64,000 bases of DNA, taken from contig JAUIKM010000024.1 in the NCBI GenBank assembly GCA_030430495.1, forward strand, positions 1 to 64,000, in the 5' to 3' direction. Below, piece by piece: positions 26,602-35,123 of this stretch. The DNA is from a bacterium. GTDB lineage: Bacteria; Bacteroidota; Ignavibacteria; Kapaibacteriales; UBA7675. Under the pieces are notes generated by a model. That model ran no database searches. It saw nothing but the letters and a program-made list of their open reading frames with translations, and was not told the DNA's origin. Made by a program: the position numbers and the translations under genes. How positions within the stretch are numbered: position 1 is the stretch's first letter; each line of letters opens with the position of its first letter.

Positions 26602-27582
26602 TCAGACCTCCCACACGTAATCCACGATATTCCTCGCGCCGTCGTAGAACTTGCCGCCGACTGTGAACCCGTATTCTCGCGCCATCGCTTCTATCTGGCG
26701 CTCTGTGAACTTGCGCGCCGTCTCCGTGTGTATCGCCTCCCAGGCGTCAAAATCCACCGTCATGTTTAAAGCTGCGATGTCTACCTGCTGTGGAATCAGA
26801 CTGACGATGCTGCTCTCGACCGTGCCGGCGATGGCATTGTAGGTCGTGTAGTACTGAAAGTTCTCCAGTTTAAAGTTGCCGCCGAACTCGGCGTTGATGC
26901 GTTTTAACAGATTGAAGTTAAACCGCGCCGTGACGCCGGCCGCGTCGTTGTACGCGCGAACAAGTTGTTGCGGGTCTTTTTTCAGGTCGAAGCCCGTAAA
27001 CACTTTATCGCCCGGCTCCAGGCTGCGGCGCAGATTGGCCATGAAGTCGCGCAGTTCTTTTTGTTTAAAATTGCCGATGCTCGCGCCGAGGAACATTACA
27101 AATCGCGAGCCGGACTCCTCCGCGCGATTGCGCGGCACGCCCTGCTTGTAGTCCGTCACGTGCGGCTCCACCGCAAGTTGCGGCAGGCTGCCGCGCAGTT
27201 TGTCGATCAGCGCGTTGATTGCCGATTCGTTGAGGTCCACCGGCACGTAGCGAAAGGTAAAACCGCGTTGCAGCCAGTCGTCGATAATCACGCGCGTTTT
27301 TTCGCCGTCGCCCGCGCCGAGGTCGACAAGATCGACCGAACTTCCGTCGACCAGTTCAGCAATGGCGTCGCGGTGGAGCGAAAGAATCTCTTTTTCCGCG
27401 CGACCGGTGTAGTACTCCGGCTGCCGCAGAATTTGTTTAAACAGACTCCATCCTTCATTGTCGTAAATGTATTTACTGGGCAGTGATTTGCGTGCGCCGC
27501 TCAGACCCTCAATCACCGCTTCGGCAAATGGTCGCAATTCGGCAGAAATGTTCGGCGGCGGACTGTTGTATTCATCATTCAT
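26602..27582 (-). CDS. EgtD-like SAM-dependent methyltransferase
   Basis: A 326-residue member of the EgtD family (Methyltransf_33), whose founding member trimethylates the alpha-amino group of histidine to hercynine. Diagnostic parts: YIYDNEGWSLFKQI..PEYYTGRAEKEIL (residues 38-68), the SAM-binding DLGAGDGEKT (87-96), VPVDLNESAI (113-122), FLGASIGNF (164-172, with the Asn that contacts the amino group) and HTETARKF (285-292). From memory of mycobacterial EgtD, Glu287 is the counterpart of its histidine-contacting Glu282, but the Ser284 counterpart is Ala289. No EgtB gene is in view, so hercynine rather than ergothioneine, or another amino acid betaine, may be the product. Last gene of the apparent hutH-hisS operon. 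Confidence 0.85.
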   Translation of the reverse strand: MNDEYNSPPPNISAELRPFAEAVIEGLSGARKSLPSKYIYDNEGWSLFKQILRQPEYYTGRAEKEILSLHRDAIAELVDGSSVDLVDLGAGDGEKTRVIIDDWLQRGFTFRYVPVDLNESAINALIDKLRGSLPQLAVEPHVTDYKQGVPRNRAEESGSRFVMFLGASIGNFKQKELRDFMANLRRSLEPGDKVFTGFDLKKDPQQLVRAYNDAAGVTARFNFNLLKRINAEFGGNFKLENFQYYTTYNAIAGTVESSIVSLIPQQVDIAALNMTVDFDAWEAIHTETARKFTERQIEAMAREYGFTVGGKFYDGARNIVDYVWEV

Positions 27583-27672
27583 GGTTCATAACGTTCCTGA
27601 AATGGAAAGAACTGGTGTTCGATGGTGTCGAATGCGAAAGTGGGGTAAACAAGAAAATCATGCTGCAAACAG

Positions 27673-27710
27673 GCCGGGAGCGGATCAGAAAATTCCTTGC
27701 CGCTCCCGGC
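27673..27710 (-). terminator. Hairpin in the hisS-egtD gap
   Basis: GCCGGGAGCGG and CCGCTCCCGGC pair perfectly over 11 bp. On the minus strand only CTGTTTG follows, so it is more likely a partial terminator or attenuator within the operon. Confidence 0.5.
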
Positions 27711-27722
27711 ACGTGTTTGGCG

Positions 27723-29084
27723 TCACTTTCCGTCGGCGTGTAGTTTGCCGACCTGCGCGACCAGATCGGACAGGGCGACCTCATTCTGATCGCCCGTGTC
27801 GAGATGACGCAACTGGACCACGCCGCGATCCAGCTCTTCATCCGACGCAATAACAACCGCGGGGAATCCGCGTTTGGCGCCGAACTTCATCTGGGCCTTT
27901 AACGATCGCTCCTCCAGATAAAGTTCCGTGTTAATATGCGCGTTGCGCAGCATAGTTGCAATTGTAAGATAGTCGCCCAGGCGCGCGCGGTTCATGACCG
28001 TTACCAAAACCTGACTCGTGGTCGCCACGCCGCTCTCAATAATTCCGGCCTGAAACAGACGCGAAAGCAGGCGCGTCAGGCCGATCGAAATGCCGACGCC
28101 GGGCAGACTGCGACGCGAGAAGTAACCGGCCAGGTTCTCATAACGACCGCCGGAACAGATGCTGCCGACCTCGGGATGTTTAACCAGCACCGTCTCGTAA
28201 ATGGTTCCGGTGTAGTAATCCAGGCCGCGCACCACGCTTGTGTCCAGACTCCAGGCGGAATCCGGCACGCCCAGCAGCGCCAGGCTCTCGGCCACCGTGC
28301 GCAGTTCATTCACACCTTCGACGAAGATCGCGTCATTGCACAAGGCGTCGAGTTTGTTTAACACGACTTCTTTGGACGGCTCCTGGTGCAGCGACATCAG
28401 GTCGATCAGGCTGGAAGATGTTTTGGCGTCGAGGCCCATCTTCAGCAGCTCGGCTTCGACTTTTTGCACGCCGATTTTTTCGAGCTTGTCCAGCGTGCGC
28501 AGCGCATTTCCGGCCGTGTCGGCGTTGATGCCCAGGTGTTTAACAAATCCTTGCAGCACCTTGCGGTTGTTAATCCGGATCAGGAATTCGCCGATATTCA
28601 ACTCGCTGAACACCTGGTAAATCACGCTCGGAATTTCGGCGTCCGTCGTCAGGTCCAGCGCACCGTCGCCGATAGCGTCGATGTCACACTGGTAAAACTC
28701 GCGATAACGGCCGGCCTGCGCGCGTTCGCCTCGCCAGACTTTCTGGATCTGGTAGCGGCGGAAGGGAAAACTCAGATCGTTGTAGTGTTCAGCCACGTAG
28801 CGCGCCAGCGGGACGGTCAGGTCAAAGTGCATAGCCAGTTTGGTGTCGTCCATGCCGGGGTCTTCCACCAGGCGATGAATGCCGTAGATCTCGCGTTCGC
28901 TGCCGCCCTTGGCCGTCAGCGTTTCCTCGCGTTCGATCGCCGGTGTTTCAATCGGCACAAAACCGAAGCGCTCGTAGCTGCTTCTGATCACATCGAGAAA
29001 GCGGTTCTCGACGATCTTTTCCTGCGGCAACCATTCGGGGAACCCGCTGATTGCCTTCGGTTTGATAATCTGGTTTTCACTCAT
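27723..29084 (-). CDS. hisS: Histidine--tRNA ligase
   Basis: A 453-residue class II synthetase charging tRNA-His in the cytoplasm. Visible landmarks: motif 2 RYQIQKVWRGERAQAGRYRE, followed by FYQCDIDAIG; the histidine-specific RGLDYYTGTIYE; the glycine-rich SICSGGRYENLAG; motif 3 LPGVGISIGLTRLLSRL; and a C-terminal anticodon-binding domain (QVLVTVMNRARLGDYL). All catalytic motifs look intact, so it is a true synthetase rather than a HisZ/regulatory paralogue. It starts 42 bases after hutH and is 140 bases upstream of the EgtD-like gene, pointing to co-transcription. No clear ribosome site. Confidence 0.95.
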   Translation of the reverse strand: MSENQIIKPKAISGFPEWLPQEKIVENRFLDVIRSSYERFGFVPIETPAIEREETLTAKGGSEREIYGIHRLVEDPGMDDTKLAMHFDLTVPLARYVAEHYNDLSFPFRRYQIQKVWRGERAQAGRYREFYQCDIDAIGDGALDLTTDAEIPSVIYQVFSELNIGEFLIRINNRKVLQGFVKHLGINADTAGNALRTLDKLEKIGVQKVEAELLKMGLDAKTSSSLIDLMSLHQEPSKEVVLNKLDALCNDAIFVEGVNELRTVAESLALLGVPDSAWSLDTSVVRGLDYYTGTIYETVLVKHPEVGSICSGGRYENLAGYFSRRSLPGVGISIGLTRLLSRLFQAGIIESGVATTSQVLVTVMNRARLGDYLTIATMLRNAHINTELYLEERSLKAQMKFGAKRGFPAVVIASDEELDRGVVQLRHLDTGDQNEVALSDLVAQVGKLHADGK

Positions 29085-29126
29085 GATAATTCATCTGTCC
29101 CGCAGAGGCGGGCAGCTCCGGATGTA

Positions 29127-31010
29127 TTACGGCAACACGCCAAGTTCGTCTATCGCCTGGCGGAAGCGCGCATCGTTGTTTAATACCTCGTTCATTGCTT
29201 CCATGCGTTCGTTCAGATATTCGTCGTCGACCATCGCACCGAATTGTTGCTCCAGCAGGTCGTAGATTTTGCCGGTCAGACCGCCGAGCGCAAATCGTTC
29301 GCGCGGCAGTGCGGCGGACGTCAGCTGGACGCCCTGCACGGCGCACATCAACTCGATGGCCAGCACGTAGCGCACGTTGGTGATAATTTTCGCCAGTTTG
29401 CGCGCGGAAAATCCACCCATGCTGACGTGATCCTCCTGATTGCCCGAGGAGGTAATCGAGTCGACGCTGGACGGATGCGCCAGCACTTTGTTTTCCGAGA
29501 CCAGCGCGGCGGCCGTGTACTGCGCAATCATGAAACCGGAGTTCAGACCGCGTTTGTCCTTGTTTGCGCCGCTGAGTTCGCCGGGCAGGCCGTAACTCAG
29601 GTCGTCGTTCACCAGGGCAAAAATACGACGTTCGGAGATGTTGGCAATCTCGGCCATGGCAATCGACAGCGCGTCGAGCGGAATCGCCAGCGGCTGCCCG
29701 TGGAAATTGCCGCCGCTCACCGCCAGATATCCGCCCGCACCGTCGTCGACCACGACCGGATTGTCCGTGACCGCATTCATCTCCCGCTCCAGCACCGCTT
29801 TGGCGTAGGCAAAGGCCTCTTTCGACGCGCCGTGCACCTGCGGAATGCAACGGAAGGAGTAGCGATCCTGCACGCGGAAGACATAACTGATGTCCGTGCT
29901 CCACAGCGTGCGCAGGCGTTCGCTGGTTCTGGCCACGCCGTTGTGGTAGGGCTCTTCGGCGGCCTTATGATACGTTCCGCGCGCCGTCTGCGCGCGTTTG
30001 TCGGGGTCGGCGTAGAGTTCGCGGCTTTTGTCGGCCATCGCGATAACGCGAGCGCTGCCGGCCGTGGCGCGGCGCAGGTTCTCCGCCGTCAGGATCTGGC
30101 CTTTGTTTTCGCGCGCGCCGTTGAGGCGTGCATCGAAGGCGTCCAGCTCGCCCAATGTGGCTTCGAGGCTCAGCGCGCCGCCGGCGTCGGCTACTTTCAG
30201 CAGGTGATCGGCGTCGTACAGCGCCAGCACGGCGACGCCCAGGATAAATGTCGCGCCGTTTGTGAGCGCCATGGCTTCTTTGGCCTGAAGGTCGATCGTT
30301 GTAAAAGGAGAGCTGCTGCCCGGCACACTGAATTGTGTGACTTTGACGCGATTGCGCGCGCGGAAGTCCGGCAGCGCTTCGTATTGTTCCAGCGTAATGG
30401 TGCGGCCGTCCTCGTCCACCATCACGGCCCGGCAGTGTTTAAGCGCTATGGCGCGGTTAATGCCAATTTCCCTGATGAGGATTCTGGCTTCCGGTTCGCC
30501 GATTAACACGGAGCCGACATGCGCGAGCGGGGCCAGGTCTCCGCTGGCGCCCAGCGATCCGCGCTGCGGCACACAGGGGTGAATCCTGTTGTTTAACAGC
30601 TCCGTCAGTTTTTCCACCAGCTCCAGGCGCACGCCGGACTTGCCGATCATGAACGAATTGATTCGCAGCAGGATGGCCGCGCGCAGCACGTCGACGTCAT
30701 AGGGCTCGCCGACGCCGGCGCTGTGCGACTTGATGTAGCGGCGTTGGAACTCCGCAATCTGATCGCGGTCGATCCGCACGCCTTTTAAGGAACCGACGCC
30801 CGTGTTAAAGCCGTAGATCGGCGGTGTTTTATCGTCGTCCAGCCATTTTTCCTGGATGTATCTGCGGACGTCGACAATTTTCTGAAGGGATTCCCGGTTC
30901 AGTTCGACGGTCGGATACGGAGCATTGTTAACAGGCCTGGCGCACCTGACGACATCACCGATCGTCAGCGAATGGCCGTTTAACTCGATAGTGTTTTGTG
31001 AATTGTCCAT
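29127..31010 (-). CDS. hutH: Histidine ammonia-lyase (long form)
   Basis: A 627-residue MIO-type lyase, which deaminates L-histidine to urocanate. The MIO cofactor precursor is Ala155-Ser156-Gly157 (GSLGASGDLAPL). Other active-site elements are YGFNTGVG (Tyr66), SHSAGVG (His96), the QDRYSFRCIPQVHG loop and SSGNQEDHVSMG with its Glu. It is about 110 residues longer than typical HutH, with extra segments after GEPEAR (about 175-235) and before the QDRYS loop (about 315-375); the C-terminus ends near residue 627 with helical sequence. The start was placed at MDNSQN because GAGG sits eight bases before it. The hut genes U, I and G are not present, so a catabolic hut operon is not shown. First gene of the apparent hutH-hisS-egtD unit. 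Confidence 0.9.
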   Translation of the reverse strand: MDNSQNTIELNGHSLTIGDVVRCARPVNNAPYPTVELNRESLQKIVDVRRYIQEKWLDDDKTPPIYGFNTGVGSLKGVRIDRDQIAEFQRRYIKSHSAGVGEPYDVDVLRAAILLRINSFMIGKSGVRLELVEKLTELLNNRIHPCVPQRGSLGASGDLAPLAHVGSVLIGEPEARILIREIGINRAIALKHCRAVMVDEDGRTITLEQYEALPDFRARNRVKVTQFSVPGSSSPFTTIDLQAKEAMALTNGATFILGVAVLALYDADHLLKVADAGGALSLEATLGELDAFDARLNGARENKGQILTAENLRRATAGSARVIAMADKSRELYADPDKRAQTARGTYHKAAEEPYHNGVARTSERLRTLWSTDISYVFRVQDRYSFRCIPQVHGASKEAFAYAKAVLEREMNAVTDNPVVVDDGAGGYLAVSGGNFHGQPLAIPLDALSIAMAEIANISERRIFALVNDDLSYGLPGELSGANKDKRGLNSGFMIAQYTAAALVSENKVLAHPSSVDSITSSGNQEDHVSMGGFSARKLAKIITNVRYVLAIELMCAVQGVQLTSAALPRERFALGGLTGKIYDLLEQQFGAMVDDEYLNERMEAMNEVLNNDARFRQAIDELGVLP

Positions 31011-31595
31011 TCTTTCCACCTCGTAAACTTAAGTGCAGTGAACGGCTCTGCGCCGGGCATCACGCTGAAATTGGACTACCAATGCACTCGGACCTGCTGC
31101 AATTAAACAATCCGGCAAACTGGACGGGTTGATACTCCCGCGCACGGCGGTGGAATATCGCTCGCCCATTGTGAGTGCAAACTATGAAAAAGCAGACAAT
31201 GCGCCCACAGGTGCGTGGAAGAAAATTGGCCTGGCAACTGCCGGTACAGCCGGTGCAGGCGCATCAGTTCCGGACAAAGGCGGAACTTACACGCATTTTC
31301 CATTAAAGTCAAAATTATTTAACCCGACTTATTTTTACCGGCGCGCGGCGCTCCACACAGGCTCCTCAACAGCCGACTTGAGGCTGCCTTGAGGCTTCGC
31401 TCTCCCCTGCGGGCATAGCTTGCTTTATGACCTTTTTGTTTGTCGGCGGGATTTCAGCGTCTCGTCGCCGAGCGGCAGTCAACCGGAAGTTCAGTGACGA
31501 ACAAAAAGAAAAAGCAAGCCACCGCTGTTTAAGTGCTCGGATTATTCGGGTCAGGCAGGACATCTCGACGCACAGGGGAATTTCCAGGGGTATTT
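31011..31595. other. Spacer upstream of hutH
   Basis: A 585-base spacer without a supportable gene. It contains a reverse copy of the GGCTTGCTTTTTCTTTTTGTTC element (31492-31522) and a looser one near 31415. The hutH promoter should lie in the lower part, but no clear boxes were seen. Confidence 0.5.
31492..31522 (-). repeat. Dispersed repeat family R1, reverse copy
   Basis: Reverse complement of the GTGGCTTGCTTTTTCTTTTTGTTC element also seen at 9912-9937 and 34150-34178; always intergenic. Confidence 0.55.
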
Positions 31596-32084
31596 CTAGG
31601 GGTATTCGAGCATTCCATTTTCATCGAGCGCAACGCCGTAGTGGGCATCGTATGCCAGTCGAGTTTTGCGGCACAGTAGTTCGAGCGTGGCGCGAGCCGA
31701 ACGGACCGACTCCACATCTGCGCGCAGTCGCGCCTTCCAGTTTTTGTCGAGAACCCTGTCATTCACCAAAGCAGATCGCAGTTGTTCACACAGGCAGGTA
31801 TCTGAGTTTTCTTCCAGGATATAAACCAGCGGTGAGTCTTGTGTTGGTTGTTCGATGTTTAACTCCAACGTTGCCGCGTAGTAGTGAATTGCACGTTGCT
31901 CCGTGCGCTCCAACAGGACAAACATGTGATCCTGCAAGAGGACCTTGCAGAGAACTCTGGCCGAGTCCAGGACGGAGTTGGTCAGCACCGAACACAGTAA
32001 TTTGCGCGGCTGAACCAGGCGCATGATAATCGGGTCTGGAAACAGTTCCTGAAGGTCGATCTCTATCTGTTTTCTCCTTTGCAT
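31596..32084 (-). CDS. Hypothetical protein
   Basis: A 162-residue protein of unknown function. The start is well supported: GGAGG lies eight bases before this ATG, while the longer open frame upstream lacks a ribosome site. The N-terminal half (residues 8-80) looks like alternating beta and helix (LQELFPDPIIMRLVQPRKLL, HMFVLLERTEQRAIHYYAATLEL). The C-terminal half is helical with CLCEQLRSAL and KARLRADVESV, ending DENGMLEYP. No signal peptide or membrane segment. It is divergent from a TPR-like protein at 32539 across a 454-base spacer; no functional link can be shown. Confidence 0.7.
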   Translation of the reverse strand: MQRRKQIEIDLQELFPDPIIMRLVQPRKLLCSVLTNSVLDSARVLCKVLLQDHMFVLLERTEQRAIHYYAATLELNIEQPTQDSPLVYILEENSDTCLCEQLRSALVNDRVLDKNWKARLRADVESVRSARATLELLCRKTRLAYDAHYGVALDENGMLEYP

Positions 32085-32538
32085 CTTTGTGTCCTCCAAT
32101 GCTACAGAATCGATTGCCGCCCCGAACGCCGAGAGTTTCGCTGACATCGAATCCGAAATTTTGGGCATACAGATGCCGGCCGAATTCCCCGTACCCGGCA
32201 TGGAATCTGGTTCTGCGGCCACATGAGGCAACGCAAAACAGTCCGGCCGGAAATGCGCAATTCGATTGGCAGCGCTGTTCAATATTGTTTAGAACAATTT
32301 TAAATCCCCAGGAGGAGCGATGCCAAGTGAACATTTGGGGTTTGTTTGCCTTGTTTCTTTGAATTTTCAGCGTACTTTCGAAGGCAGACCCGGTATTCAG
32401 GCGACTTCATGGCCGCCGAAGGTCCAAATATTGGCATATTCTGTTGTGCGATTCACGGCACTGAAGTACCTGATTTGGGCATCTTTTGGCAGTTACTGAC
32501 GCGTTGAACGAATCTGAACTAAAGGCAGGAAGTCCGGC
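32085..32538. other. Divergent spacer, no gene seen
   Basis: A 454-base, relatively AT-rich divergent intergenic region that should hold promoters for both flanking genes. No structured element was recognised. Confidence 0.5.
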
Positions 32539-34098
32539 ATGGAGATCATACGGCAGTTAAACGGTGTAATCCGCGCGTTTTCAAGCCGCAAAAACCCGGC
32601 GAAAAAGTACCTTCTGCCGCCCGGGAACAACTCATCCAATTTGCTGGACTGCGTAATGTCCGGTCGTTTTGACAGTGAGGATGAGATTGCCAGATTTCTT
32701 TTCCCTGAGGATTCCCCGGACAACAGTAAATACCGTCAGACCAAACACGCTTTGATGCGCAAGCTCGAAACGCTGGTGTTGTTTCTGAACTTCGAAAATG
32801 CGACCGACCTGGACTGGCAGAGGAAGCTCTACAAGGTTCGTCGCGATCTCCTGATCGCCGAGGTCATGCGCTGGACGCGCAACTACGCTGCCGCGCATTT
32901 TTTTGTTAAACGAGCCGTGAAAACAGCCGAAAAATTTGACTTCACTCATGAGAGAATTTTTTGTTATGAAAAGTTGAGCCATTACTACGCAAGCAGGTCG
33001 GATCACAACGCCTATTCCATAAACGACCGGAAATTGGTCAACGCCCTGGAAAAGTTCAGTGCCGAACAACACTCCAGAAGATGGTTCACGCGCCTGCGCC
33101 TCGAGTTGCAACAGCGCACCAATCTGCCGGAACACATTCTTGACGAATTTCAAGCGGCCCTGCCTCTTCTCGATGCGAATCGCCTGCGCATCAAGTCGGG
33201 AGAGCTGCATTTACACTACGCAGAAATATCCGCGCAGGTATTCTCGCAACGGGAAAACTACAAAGATGCTGTTGGTGTATTTGAAGAGTTAAGGGAATTC
33301 CTGGCGGCGAATCCGGAAAAAGTCTACAAGTGGATTCCTGGTTTAACCTATTCCAGGCTCAGTTGTTTTAATCTGTGCCTACGCAATTTTGATGAGGCCG
33401 AAAAATACGCGGAATTGGCGCTGGAGGCATCCACAATCAATTCTTTCAACTGGTTTCTGGCGTCGCAGGAATACATGATAGTCTGCCTTCACTCCCGCAA
33501 TTACCGCCGGGCTGCCGAACTATTTAAAACGGCACTTCAACAACCAAACTTTCACAATCGAGAAAGTTCCGTGCGTTTAAAGACACATGGAACCTTCGAG
33601 GCATACCTGAGACTGTTCCTGGATGACGATAGTGTTCTGCCGCGGGAGGTGACAGTCTGGCCGGAATTTTCTCCCTTAAACATCACTCTCGACGGCCTCG
33701 ACATTCCACAGGACACACGTGCAGGCATGTTATTATCCGCAGTACCGTACATTCTGATACACTACCTCAAACACCGCATGTTTGAACTTGTTGAGTCCAG
33801 GTTGCAATCCGCTGGATACTATGTCAAGAAATATTCACGGAGTGAAACTGTTCGTCGACGCTTCCCCCGTCTATTATGTTTCATACAACTGTTTGGAATC
33901 ATGGTTGACTGTGAATATCGGTTCGACGCAACGCTCAAGAAATCGGCTCCACTTCTGGCAAAGCTTGAGTCAATGTACAAGAAAGCCGGTGGACAAGATG
34001 ACATGATCGAATTTGCGCCATTCCAGCATGTCTGGGAATTGGCCTTAAAGGAGCTACAGAAGATCGAAGCAGAAGGACTGTTTACCAGGCCGCGTTAG
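32539..34098 (+). CDS. TPR-like helical protein of unknown function
   Basis: A 519-residue protein built of helix pairs reminiscent of degenerate tetratricopeptide repeats (for example NYAAAHFFVKRAVKTAEKFD, DAVGVFEELREFLAANPEKV, FDEAEKYAELALEAS, YRRAAELFKTAL). The N-terminal 80 residues resemble a short DNA- or protein-binding helical domain (FDSEDEIARFLFPEDSPDN). No LuxR domain at the C-terminus, unlike the two TPR regulators elsewhere in the window. AGGAAG before the ATG supports the start. Its base composition is more AT-rich than its neighbours. Function unknown; a scaffold or a regulator's partner is possible. Confidence 0.75.
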   Translation: MEIIRQLNGVIRAFSSRKNPAKKYLLPPGNNSSNLLDCVMSGRFDSEDEIARFLFPEDSPDNSKYRQTKHALMRKLETLVLFLNFENATDLDWQRKLYKVRRDLLIAEVMRWTRNYAAAHFFVKRAVKTAEKFDFTHERIFCYEKLSHYYASRSDHNAYSINDRKLVNALEKFSAEQHSRRWFTRLRLELQQRTNLPEHILDEFQAALPLLDANRLRIKSGELHLHYAEISAQVFSQRENYKDAVGVFEELREFLAANPEKVYKWIPGLTYSRLSCFNLCLRNFDEAEKYAELALEASTINSFNWFLASQEYMIVCLHSRNYRRAAELFKTALQQPNFHNRESSVRLKTHGTFEAYLRLFLDDDSVLPREVTVWPEFSPLNITLDGLDIPQDTRAGMLLSAVPYILIHYLKHRMFELVESRLQSAGYYVKKYSRSETVRRRFPRLLCFIQLFGIMVDCEYRFDATLKKSAPLLAKLESMYKKAGGQDDMIEFAPFQHVWELALKELQKIEAEGLFTRPR

Positions 34099-34149
34099 AT
34101 TGATGATTACAACAGATTCCCTGGAACGCTTGGCGCCGACTTGCGGTTT

Positions 34150-34178
34150 GTGGCTTGCTTTTTTCTTTTTGTTCACTG
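34150..34178 (+). repeat. Dispersed repeat family R1
   Basis: GTGGCTTGCTTTTTTCTTTT followed by TGTTCACTG; matched at 9912-9937 and, reversed, at 31492-31522. Confidence 0.55.
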
Positions 34179-34280
34179 TTGAATCTGCAGCAATCAGAGG
34201 AATTAACATTGTACAGCAGTGCAACATCATGCGTTGAACGATTGTTCACATATCACCCGCTGCCAAACAAAATCATCATG

Positions 34281-34318
34281 GAGCCTGAGATGCGAACTTG
34301 GTGAAGCAGCTCAAAGCG
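34281..34318 (+). repeat. Dispersed repeat family R2, copy B
   Basis: GAGCCTGAGATG...GGTGAAGCAGCTCAAAGCG, related to copies at 10143 and 45999. Confidence 0.5.
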
Positions 34319-34402
34319 GTCAGGGTGATACTGCCGGCAATTTCCTGCGCAGACTGGAGCGCCTGCAATTCACACATAATTAACAACTTGGCAATTGATC
34401 AG

Positions 34403-34476
34403 CGGTCCCGAGAGGACTCGAACCTCCGACACCAGGTTTAGGAAACCTGTGTTCTATCCAGCTGAACTACGGGACC
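34403..34476 (-). tRNA. tRNA-Arg (anticodon CCU)
   Basis: A 74-nt cloverleaf on the minus strand. Acceptor stem GGTCCCG/CGGGACC, D-arm GTTC..GAAC, anticodon stem CAGGT/ACCTG with loop TTCCTAA (anticodon CCT, reading AGG), T-loop TTCGAGT, discriminator G. The CCA end is not encoded. Confidence 0.96.
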
Positions 34477-34514
34477 AATTTCCGCGCCGCGGCGCACTTA
34501 AACACATGTGTTTA

Positions 34515-34555
34515 ACAAAAAACAGAGACGGCAAGCACATCCGTGCTTCCCGTCT
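34515..34555 (-). terminator. Terminator of the smg cluster (minus strand)
   Basis: AGACGG..AGCAC pairs with GTGCT..CCGTCT; on the minus strand the stem is followed by CTGTTTTTTG. It lies 33 bases after the smg stop. Confidence 0.8.
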
Positions 34556-34587
34556 GAAATGTTCGGGCCTGATTGTAGCCGGCGACG

Positions 34588-35046
34588 TCAGTGTATCGTG
34601 TCGTCGCCGTTGAGCAACATGCGGCTGCCGCTCAAATAATCGCCGTCGGCGTTGAACACCACCGAGGCGATGGCGGCCTTCAACTCCGTGCCGCTCAGAT
34701 CGTGGTCTTCGTCGGCAGTAAGGCGGTCGATGAGGATTTCGAGATGCTCGTTGCTGATCAGTCCCAGTTGCAGCATCTGCAGCAGATAACCGAAAGTCTC
34801 CGCGCCGAGGGACGAACGCTCGCGATGATCCAGAATCCGGAACGAAGCCGTATTGGCAATGTCGTCGTTGCTGATCACCTGATCCGCGAATTCCATGCGG
34901 TCGATCAGCCAGGAGAATGCCGTCGAAATTTCCGTGGGCGTGTACCCCTGAGCGCTGAGCTCGTCGACGACAACGTCGTTGAGGTTAGGCACCTCACGCA
35001 TTTGCGCAATCACGTGCGCAATGATTTCAATGATTCTCTCGTGCAT
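34588..35046 (-). CDS. smg: Smg/DUF494 family protein
   Basis: A 152-residue protein of the DUF494 (Smg) family. The diagnostic part is FRILDHRERSSLGAETFGYL (about residues 78-97), followed by helices up to DLSGTELKAAIASVVFN. The first half is helical (MHERIIEIIAHVI). The length fits the family when this ATG is used; earlier ATGs add a Cys/His-rich stretch with no ribosome site. Exact function is not established; in proteobacteria smg sits beside dprA and topA-type genes. Here it follows ybeY by 77 bases on the same strand, ending in a terminator. Confidence 0.85.
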   Translation of the reverse strand: MHERIIEIIAHVIAQMREVPNLNDVVVDELSAQGYTPTEISTAFSWLIDRMEFADQVISNDDIANTASFRILDHRERSSLGAETFGYLLQMLQLGLISNEHLEILIDRLTADEDHDLSGTELKAAIASVVFNADGDYLSGSRMLLNGDDTIH

Positions 35047-35123
35047 TTGTACCCGTCGGAACATACACATGTCATGTAGGTGGAACAAGCCTGATTTATT
35101 GCCTGCCGCCGTCCCGGCCATTT

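Larger units (their letters stand above)
34099..34402. other. Spacer with two dispersed repeats
   Basis: About 300 bases holding family R1 (34150-34178) and family R2 (34281-34318) elements in the same order and orientation as in the 9.9-10.2 kb spacer. No gene. Confidence 0.55.

Noticed and set aside
27723-29084. HisZ-type regulatory paralogue
   Set aside because: All synthetase motifs and the C-terminal anticodon-binding domain are present.
29244-30506. 420-codon plus-strand frame opposite hutH
   Set aside because: Antisense shadow of an intact MIO lyase.
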